NCBI GenBank assembly: GCA_023459535.1
Contig: JAEWTK010000067.1
Coordinates: 1-6,768 of the forward strand
Length of the DNA stretch: 6,768 nt
Source: Pseudomonadota bacterium
GTDB lineage: Bacteria; Pseudomonadota; Gammaproteobacteria; Burkholderiales; Methylophilaceae
Direction of reading: 5' to 3'
Of this stretch, positions 1-5,423 are shown piece after piece (the stretch's first letter is position 1; each line of letters starts with the position of its first letter). The position numbers and the translations under genes were made by a program. The notes under the pieces are model-generated. The model made no database searches, was not told where the DNA came from, and saw only the letters and a list, made by a program, of their open reading frames with translations.

Positions 1-957
1 CACCACATCATTCTGCTTGTAGGCTTTAGGCCCAATATGGTTCTGCGCGATAGGCAGCCAACAGTCGATCCTGACCGGCATCTTGCTTTCAGTCGCAGCC
101 AGCAATATGCCTAGCGCCACGGCCGAACCATTCATGTCCTCATGCATGCCGTTCATGTAACGTGCTGGCTTCAGGTTGTGGCCGCCGGTATCGAAACAAA
201 TCCCCTTGCCGACCAGTGCGACATGTTTCTTCGCCGATTTCGGGCTGTAGCTCAGATGCACGATGGCCGCATCCTGCGGCTCGGAACCCTGGCCGACCGC
301 GACAAAGGCCCCCGCGCCCAGCTTCTGCAACTTCTTCATGTCATATTCTTCCAGCTGCCAATCCTGCGCCTTTGCCAGCTTGGCAATCTTGTCCCGATAG
401 ACTTGCGGCGTCAGTTCATTCGGCGGCAGCATGGTGAGTGAGCGACACAGGGTATTCCCAGCCACCTGCGCCTCGATGCGCGCGGCATCATCCAGTTGCA
501 TGCCCAGCAACCTGATGGATTTCAAGGGCTTGCTCTTGTCTTTCTGCGACTTGCGCGTCGGCAGAATCTGCGCATTGACCAGCGCCACGTAATACGCATC
601 ACGCGCCGCCGCCCGGCGGAAGGCTTCATCACCATAAACCGCAATGACAAGCTGTGCCGGTTTTTCATCCAGCAACGTCTTGATCGCCTTGCGTAGGCTG
701 GTGTGGCGTTTGAATACGCTGTGCTTTGCGTCCAAGGCCACCCAACTGGCGAACGCACCATTCGGCAGATCCATCGTCAGTGCGTTTTTCTGCAGGTCAG
801 CATACTTGCCGTGATTACGCTTCAGCTTGGCTTCCAGCGCAGTAATAAACGGCAGGTTGGACGGTTTTTCTGGCGGCAGGACGAAAAGGATATGAGTACT
901 TTTATCCAGCGCCTTTTCGTCGGCCGGAATGAGATTTTGTTCAAGCTGTAGGGACAT
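1..957 (-). CDS. M17 leucyl aminopeptidase family protein (PepA-like), 5' part only; C-terminus lies beyond the left edge
   Basis: Zinc/manganese-dependent cytosolic exopeptidase of family M17, which removes N-terminal residues from peptides. The reading frame has no stop from the ATG at 957 to the window edge (319 codons), so the gene is partial. The divergent N-terminal domain covers about residues 1-155; the start of the catalytic domain follows. Key residues match E. coli PepA in identity and spacing: K251 and D256 (VGKG...FDTGG, metal ligands), K263 (NLKP, catalytic lysine) and D274 (EDM, metal ligand), with gaps of 5, 7 and 11 as in PepA K270/D275/K282/D293. A GAGAFVAVGQGS segment also matches PepA. 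The diagnostic NTDAEGR motif would lie beyond the window. The start is supported by AAAAGG 6 nt upstream (969-964). The N-terminal domain is shorter than in E. coli PepA, and MHEDMNG replaces the usual MKYDMCG, so this is probably a side branch of M17 rather than classical PepA. It is transcribed divergently from the pdh operon; no functional link is evident. Family is secure, substrate unknown. Confidence 0.88.
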   Translation of the reverse strand, partial: MSLQLEQNLIPADEKALDKSTHILFVLPPEKPSNLPFITALEAKLKRNHGKYADLQKNALTMDLPNGAFASWVALDAKHSVFKRHTSLRKAIKTLLDEKPAQLVIAVYGDEAFRRAAARDAYYVALVNAQILPTRKSQKDKSKPLKSIRLLGMQLDDAARIEAQVAGNTLCRSLTMLPPNELTPQVYRDKIAKLAKAQDWQLEEYDMKKLQKLGAGAFVAVGQGSEPQDAAIVHLSYSPKSAKKHVALVGKGICFDTGGHNLKPARYMNGMHEDMNGSAVALGILLAATESKMPVRIDCWLPIAQNHIGPKAYKQNDVV

Positions 958-982
958 AAGCTGCCTTTTAATTTTCACTTAG

Positions 983-1011
983 ATTTGAGTAGCATAGCGC
1001 AAGACTTTCAA
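983..1011 (-). promoter_or_regulatory. Candidate sigma70 promoter of the M17 peptidase gene
   Basis: On the minus strand, TTGAAA (1011-1006, 5 of 6 to the -35 consensus) is followed after exactly 17 nt by TCAAAT (988-983, 4 of 6 to the -10 consensus). Transcription would start near 976, giving a leader of about 19 nt that contains the AAAAGG ribosome-binding site at 969-964. The position and spacing are good. It is a motif match only, with no experimental support. Confidence 0.45.
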
Positions 1012-1108
1012 GCCGGAAAAACGGTGCCAAACTTGACCAATAGCGGCAAAAAAGCCAATATAGCGACTTTCTGGACCGCGCTTGCACCTTAAATTGCGCA
1101 TATATTTT

Positions 1109-1122
1109 TAAGGTTAGACCAA
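1109..1122 (+). promoter_or_regulatory. Candidate GntR/FadR-subfamily (PdhR-like) operator
   Basis: GGT-TAG-ACC at 1112-1120 is a perfect 3+3 dyad with a 3-nt centre, followed by AA. It fits the GGTnnnACC core of the E. coli PdhR operator (AATTGGTnnnACCAATT) and all but the first base of the FadR-subfamily pattern TNGTNNNACNA. The right half (ACCAA) is good, while the left flank (TTAA instead of AATT) is poor. It lies about 120 bp upstream of aceE. A TATATT hexamer at 1101-1106 directly upstream could be a -10 element, which would put the dyad over the start site, but I find no good -35 for it. A PdhR-type pyruvate-responsive repressor is an inference; no regulator gene lies in the window. 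Confidence 0.3.
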
Positions 1123-1142
1123 ACCACCTGCATAACCTTGCC

Positions 1143-1185
1143 CTGCATCATTAAATTAAAAATTTGGTATTCCGGTTTGATGCAG
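1143..1185. repeat. 8-bp perfect inverted repeat upstream of aceE
   Basis: CTGCATCA (1143-1150) is repeated inverted as TGATGCAG (1178-1185), with 27 nt of AT-rich sequence between. The right arm overlaps the candidate -35 element of aceE at 1177-1182, so it could be a regulator binding pair. A further CCTGCAT copy at 1127-1133 repeats the left arm. An 8-bp match with a free spacer can arise by chance in a 284-bp region, so its function is uncertain. Confidence 0.35.
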
Positions 1186-1204
1186 CTTTCTGACTGATTA
1201 TACC
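1177..1204 (+). promoter_or_regulatory. Candidate sigma70 promoter of the aceE-aceF-lpdA operon
   Basis: TTGATG (1177-1182) and TATACC (1199-1204) are separated by 16 nt; each matches the consensus at 4 of 6 positions. Transcription would start near 1211, giving a leader of about 31 nt that holds the GGAG ribosome-binding site of aceE. It is the best-placed plus-strand candidate in the region, but neither hexamer is strong. A highly expressed operon might instead use an upstream promoter or an activator. Confidence 0.3.
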
Positions 1205-1241
1205 CATCGCAACTGAAGAAAAGTTTCCTGGAGACTCCTAC

Positions 1242-3896
1242 ATGGCATTAACCCCCGATATCGACCAGCAAGAAACCCAAGAATGGCTCGAATCACTCGA
1301 CTCCGTTCTGGAAAATGAAGGCGCAGAACGTGCCCATTTCCTGCTTGAAACCATGGTTGATAAGGCGCGACGTTCCGGTGCCTATTTGCCTTACAACGCG
1401 ACTACTGCGTACGTAAACACGATTCCTGCCCATCTGCAGCAAAAGCTGCCGGGCGATCCCGGCATGGAACGCAAGATCCGCGCCCTGATCCGCTGGAACG
1501 CCATCATGACGGTGCTGCGTGCCAACGAAAAATCCCCGGGGCTCGGCGGCCACATCGCCAGCTTCCAGTCAGCCGCAACCTTGTACGATGTCGGCTTCAA
1601 CCACTTCTTCCGCGCCGCCAACGAGAGCTTCGGCGGCGACTGTGTGTATTTCCAGGGTCACTCCTCGCCCGGTATCTACGCTCGCGCCTTCCTCGAAGGC
1701 CGCATCAGCGAGGAACAGCTGGACAATTTCCGCCAAGAGACCGGCGGCAAAGGCCTGCCTTCGTATCCGCACCCGTGGCTGATGCCGGATTTCTGGCAGT
1801 TCCCGACCGTGTCCATGGGCCTCGGCCCGATCGCCGGCATCTACCAAGCACGCTTCCTCAAATATCTGCATGACCGCGGTATCGCCGATACCTCAAATCG
1901 CAAGGTCTGGGTGTTCTGCGGCGACGGCGAGATGGACGAGCCGGAATCACTCGGCGCGATTTCCCTCGCAGCGCGCGAAAAACTTGACAATCTGATTTTC
2001 GTCATCAACTGCAACCTGCAACGCTTGGACGGCCCGGTACGCGGCAACGGCAAGATCGTGCAAGAACTTGAAGCGGACTTCCGCGGTTCAGGCTGGAACG
2101 TGCTGAAAGTGCTGTGGGGCTCCTACTGGGATCCGCTCCTCGCCATGGACAAGGACGGCCTGCTGAAGAAACGCATGGAAGAATGCCTGGACGGCGAATA
2201 CCAGAACTTCAAACAGAAGGGTGGCGCTTACACCCGTGAGCACTTCTTCGGCAAGTATCCGGAACTGAAGGAGATGGTCGCCGCCATGTCCGACGAGGAC
2301 ATCTGGCGCTTGAATCGTGGCGGTCACGACCCACACAAGGTCTTTGCCGCCTATCATGCCGCAGTCAATCACACCGGCCAGCCCACCGTCATTCTCGCCA
2401 AGACCGTCAAGGGGTACGGCATGGGCGAGGAAGGCGAAGGCCAGAACACCACGCACCAGCAGAAGAGCATGAGTATCGAAGCGCTGAAGAAATTCCGCGA
2501 CCGTTTTGACCTGCCGCTGACCGACGAACAAGTGGAGAATCTCACCTACTACAAGCCGGCAGCTGACTCCCCTGAAATCAAATACATGATGGACCGCCGC
2601 CAATCGCTGGGCGGCTTCGTACCATCGCGCCGCCGCAAGGGCAACGAACTCGTCACGCCTGAACTGTCGGCTTTCGAGAACATGCTGGGCGCCACCGGCG
2701 AGCGCGAGATCTCCACCACCATGGCCTTCGTGCGCATCCTATCCACCCTGGTGCGTGACAAACATCTTGGTAAGTATGTCGTCCCCATCGTGCCGGATGA
2801 AGCCCGTACTTTTGGTATCGAAGGTATGTTCCGCCAGCTCGGCATCTATTCATCCGTCGGTCAGTTGTACGAACCGCAGGATGCCGGCCAGGTCATGTAC
2901 TACAAGGAATCCAAGGACGGCCAGATTCTGGAGGAAGGCATCAACGAAGCCGGCTCCTTCTCGAGCTGGCTGGCTGCCGCCACCTCCTACAGCGTGACCG
3001 GCGTACAGATGGTTCCGTTCTACATCTTCTACTCGATGTTCGGCTTCCAGCGCATCGGCGACCTTGCATGGGCAGCGGGCGACTCGCGCGCACGCGGCTT
3101 CCTGCTCGGCGCGACTGCCGGTCGTACCACGCTGAACGGTGAAGGCTTGCAACACGAGGATGGCCACAGCCACCTGATGTCCGCGACCATCCCCAACTGC
3201 GTCTCCTATGACCCGACCTTCGCCTATGAACTGGCCGTCATCATTCAGGAAGGCCTGCGCCGTATGGTGCAGAACCAGGAAGATGTCTATTACTACATCA
3301 CCCTGATGAACGAGAATTACAGCCATCCGGAAATGCCCAAGGGCGCAGAAGCCGGCATCCTCAAGGGCATGTACCAGTTCAGCAAATCCAAGGCAAAGGG
3401 CCCTAAGGCCCAATTGCTGGGCAGCGGCGTCATCCTGCGTGAAGTCATCGCCGCCGCGGAACTGCTGGAAAAGGACTGGGGAGTCGCCGCCGATATCTGG
3501 AGCGTCACCAGCTTTACCGAACTGCGTCGCGAAGGCCTCGATGTCGAGCGCTGGAACCTGCTCAACCCAGAGAAGAAGCAAAAGGAAACCTATGTCGGCC
3601 AGTGCCTGAACAAGGCCGAAGGTCCGGTCATAGCCTCCACCGACTACATGAAGTCGTTTGCCGACCAGATCCGCAACTTCATCCCGCAGCGTTATGTCGT
3701 GCTGGGTACGGACGGTTTCGGCCGCTCGGATTCACGCGAAGCCCTGCGCAGTTTCTTTGAGGTTGATCGCTACTACGTCGTGCTGGCTACACTGAAGGCG
3801 CTGGCTGATGAAGGCAAGCTGCCTGCAAGCAAGGCCGCCGAAGCCATCAAGAAATACAAGATCAATGTTACCCGTCCGAATCCAGTGACGGTTTAA
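1242..3896 (+). CDS. aceE: Pyruvate dehydrogenase E1 component, homodimeric type
   Basis: Thiamine-diphosphate-dependent E1 of the cytosolic pyruvate dehydrogenase complex: it decarboxylates pyruvate and reductively acetylates the lipoyl group of E2. At 884 residues it is close to E. coli AceE (887) and is complete. The TPP/Mg motif is GDGEMD (227-232) through NCNLQ (256-260), with D228 and N258 as metal ligands. Active-site residues map onto E. coli with a constant offset of two: H104, H140, H405 (flexible active-site loop, NTTHQQ), E569 (INEAGS) and H638 (GLQHEDGHSH), equivalent to H106, H142, H407, E571 and H640. By homology the domain order is the N-terminal TPP-binding domain (to about 470), the middle transketolase-like domain (to about 700) and the C-terminal domain. 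The ATG at 1242 has GGAG at 1230-1233, 8 nt upstream. First gene of the pdh operon; aceF follows after 19 bp. No missing residue or frameshift seen. Confidence 0.98.
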   Translation: MALTPDIDQQETQEWLESLDSVLENEGAERAHFLLETMVDKARRSGAYLPYNATTAYVNTIPAHLQQKLPGDPGMERKIRALIRWNAIMTVLRANEKSPGLGGHIASFQSAATLYDVGFNHFFRAANESFGGDCVYFQGHSSPGIYARAFLEGRISEEQLDNFRQETGGKGLPSYPHPWLMPDFWQFPTVSMGLGPIAGIYQARFLKYLHDRGIADTSNRKVWVFCGDGEMDEPESLGAISLAAREKLDNLIFVINCNLQRLDGPVRGNGKIVQELEADFRGSGWNVLKVLWGSYWDPLLAMDKDGLLKKRMEECLDGEYQNFKQKGGAYTREHFFGKYPELKEMVAAMSDEDIWRLNRGGHDPHKVFAAYHAAVNHTGQPTVILAKTVKGYGMGEEGEGQNTTHQQKSMSIEALKKFRDRFDLPLTDEQVENLTYYKPAADSPEIKYMMDRRQSLGGFVPSRRRKGNELVTPELSAFENMLGATGEREISTTMAFVRILSTLVRDKHLGKYVVPIVPDEARTFGIEGMFRQLGIYSSVGQLYEPQDAGQVMYYKESKDGQILEEGINEAGSFSSWLAAATSYSVTGVQMVPFYIFYSMFGFQRIGDLAWAAGDSRARGFLLGATAGRTTLNGEGLQHEDGHSHLMSATIPNCVSYDPTFAYELAVIIQEGLRRMVQNQEDVYYYITLMNENYSHPEMPKGAEAGILKGMYQFSKSKAKGPKAQLLGSGVILREVIAAAELLEKDWGVAADIWSVTSFTELRREGLDVERWNLLNPEKKQKETYVGQCLNKAEGPVIASTDYMKSFADQIRNFIPQRYVVLGTDGFGRSDSREALRSFFEVDRYYVVLATLKALADEGKLPASKAAEAIKKYKINVTRPNPVTV

Positions 3897-3915
3897 CTCA
3901 GGAGACGATCAGAAA

Positions 3916-5262
3916 ATGGCAATGAAAGAAGTACTCGTCCCTGATATTGGGAATTTCGACAGCGTTGATGTCATTGAGGTGCTGGTAAAAGCCGGCGACA
4001 GCGTGAACAAGGATGACTCACTGATTACGCTGGAATCCGACAAGGCATCGATGGACATCCCCGCGCCCTTCAGCGGAACGGTCAAGGAAGTCAAGATCAA
4101 GGTCGGCGACAAGGCGGCCCAGGGCACCCTTATCCTGACGCTGGAAAGCAGTGATGCCGACACCCCGGCAGCAGTAAAGCCGGCAGAAGAGGCCAAGCCT
4201 GCAACAGCGGCCAAGGTCGAGGAAGCACCGAAAGCCGTGATTCCGGAACCCAGTCGTCCGGCACCTGAACCACCCAAGGTGATTCAGCCGGCGGCCACAC
4301 CCAATCCCATCGGCGCCAGCCCCATCGTGGCCTCCGGCAAAGCCTCTCACGCCAGCCCGTCCGTGCGCAAGTTCGCCCGCGAGCTTGGCGTGAACCTCGC
4401 GCTGGTGCAGGGCACTGGTCCGAAGAACCGTATCCTGCAAAGTGACGTGCAAGCCTTCGTCAAGGGCGAGCTGGCAAAACCACGCACCGAGAATATGGGG
4501 GCCGGTGCAGGTGCGGCGCTTTCTGCCCTGCCGATGCCGGTCATCGACTTCAGCCAGTTCGGCGAGATCGAAACCAAGCCGCTGTCTCGCATCAAGAAAC
4601 TGTCCGGTGCCAACCTGCATCGTAACTGGGTCACGGCACCGCATGTCACCCAGTTCGACGAGGCCGACATCACCGATCTGGAAGATTTCCGCAAATCCAT
4701 GCAGGCCGAGGCCGAGAAACGCGGTGTCAAGCTGACCATGCTCGCCTTCCTGATCAAGGCCTCGGTCAATGCGCTGAAGGCCTACCCGAACTTCAATGCC
4801 TCGCTTTCCGCCGATGGCGACAGCCTGATCATGAAGAACTACTACAACATAGGCTTCGCCTGCGATACGCCTGACGGCCTGGTAGTCCCTGTCGTCCGCG
4901 ACGTGCACCAGAAGGATGTGCTCGACATCGCGCGTGACCTCGGCGAACTCTCAGCCAAGGCCCGCGAGCGCAAACTCAAGATCGAAGAGATGCAGGGCGG
5001 CTGTTTCACCATTTCCAGTTTGGGCGGTATCGGCGGCACCATGTTCACGCCGATCATCAACTGCCCGGAAGTCGCGATTCTCGGCGTATCCCGCTCGTCC
5101 ATGCAACCCGTCTGGAACGCCCAGAGCAAGAGCTTCGAGCCGCGCCTGATGCTGCCGCTATCCTTATCCTACGATCATCGTGTAATCGATGGTGCAGATG
5201 GCGCCCGCTTCACCAGCCATATGCGCATGATGCTGTCCGACGTGCGCAGATTATTACTTTAA
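3916..5262 (+). CDS. aceF: Dihydrolipoamide acetyltransferase, E2 of the pyruvate dehydrogenase complex, single lipoyl domain
   Basis: E2 core of the pyruvate dehydrogenase complex; it transfers the acetyl group from its lipoyl arm to coenzyme A. Domain order: one lipoyl domain (about 1-78) with lipoyl-lysine K43 in ESDKAS; a flexible Ala/Pro/Lys/Glu linker (about 80-140); a peripheral-subunit-binding domain (about 146-182, beginning ASPSVRKFAREL); a second linker; and the catalytic acetyltransferase domain (about 209-448) with the active-site motif H421-R-V-I-D425-G near the C-terminus. At 448 residues it is much shorter than E. coli AceF (about 630), because it has one lipoyl domain rather than three. 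AGGAGA (3900-3905) lies 10 nt before the ATG. A second in-frame ATG at 3922 is possible but is closer to the ribosome-binding site than ideal. The lipoyl domain is nearly identical to that of the downstream E3. Pyruvate rather than 2-oxoglutarate specificity follows from linkage to aceE. Confidence 0.97.
   Translation: MAMKEVLVPDIGNFDSVDVIEVLVKAGDSVNKDDSLITLESDKASMDIPAPFSGTVKEVKIKVGDKAAQGTLILTLESSDADTPAAVKPAEEAKPATAAKVEEAPKAVIPEPSRPAPEPPKVIQPAATPNPIGASPIVASGKASHASPSVRKFARELGVNLALVQGTGPKNRILQSDVQAFVKGELAKPRTENMGAGAGAALSALPMPVIDFSQFGEIETKPLSRIKKLSGANLHRNWVTAPHVTQFDEADITDLEDFRKSMQAEAEKRGVKLTMLAFLIKASVNALKAYPNFNASLSADGDSLIMKNYYNIGFACDTPDGLVVPVVRDVHQKDVLDIARDLGELSAKARERKLKIEEMQGGCFTISSLGGIGGTMFTPIINCPEVAILGVSRSSMQPVWNAQSKSFEPRLMLPLSLSYDHRVIDGADGARFTSHMRMMLSDVRRLLL
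4027..4046 (+). repeat. Exact 20-nt match shared with lpdA 5538-5557 (lipoyl-lysine codons)
   Basis: These 20 nt encode the residues around the lipoyl-lysine (from T38 through K43 of AceF) and recur exactly at 5538-5557 in lpdA. They are the longest identical DNA stretch I found between the two lipoyl-domain coding regions (about 3928-4150 and 5439-5660). The match reflects a duplicated domain under strong protein-level conservation, not a mobile repeat. Confidence 0.8.
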
Positions 5263-5268
5263 TTCTTG

Positions 5269-5403
5269 GCCACAGAGTTCACAGAGGCCACAGAGATACC
5301 CTCGAACGACTGGAACCTGGAATTGACAATGATGGACAAGGTTCGCGGATCAATCTCAAAAATCTCGATCAGTCGGCTCTGTGAACCCTGTGCGCTCTGT
5401 GGC
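5269..5403. repeat. 135-bp palindromic MITE-like element with CACAGAG iterons, between aceF and lpdA
   Basis: The left arm 5269-5295 and right arm 5377-5403 are inverted copies: 22 of 27 positions pair, plus one G-U in RNA. The left arm carries CACAGAG three times at a 9-bp period (5271, 5280, 5289). The right arm carries the complement CTCTGTG at 5377 and 5395, with a one-mismatch copy CCCTGTG at 5386. The 81-bp centre has smaller inverted repeats: CGACTG/CAGTCG (5307-5312 with 5370-5375) and GAACCT/AGGTTC (5313-5318 with 5339-5344). There is no reading frame of note. From general knowledge, CCACAGAG-type intergenic repeats recur in many bacterial genomes; that this is a dispersed non-autonomous element is inference, since only one copy is visible. 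It fills nearly all of the 161-bp gap and ends 20 bp before the lpdA start. No T-run follows either arm, so it does not look like a standard terminator. Confidence 0.75.
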
Positions 5404-5423
5404 TTAAAAAAAGGTTTAGATGA

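Noticed and set aside
142..951. Small plus-strand open frames opposite the M17 peptidase
   Set aside because: The minus-strand frame encodes conserved M17 residues with exact spacing, so the plus-strand frames are shadows.
1033..1061. TTGACC and CAATAT with a 17-nt spacer as an upstream aceE promoter
   Set aside because: The -35 is good (5 of 6) but the -10 matches only 3 of 6, and it would give a leader of about 170 nt. Too weak to list as a feature, though not excluded.
1230..1238. GGAGACTCC palindrome over the aceE ribosome-binding site as a translational switch
   Set aside because: The loop would be a single base, so it cannot form a hairpin.
2850..3581. Open frame on the minus strand (243 codons) opposite aceE
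   Set aside because: It is antisense to the active-site region of AceE and has no motif or convincing ribosome-binding site; treated as a shadow frame.
4018..4908. Long open frame on the minus strand (296 codons) opposite aceF
   Set aside because: It lies wholly within aceF, whose motifs are unambiguous. Its low-complexity His/Arg/Gly/Leu-rich translation is what the complement of GC-rich codons gives.
5323..5352. Perfect TTGACA inside the repeat element as an internal promoter for lpdA
   Set aside because: No acceptable -10 hexamer lies 16-18 nt downstream; the sequence there is GC-rich (GCGGAT).
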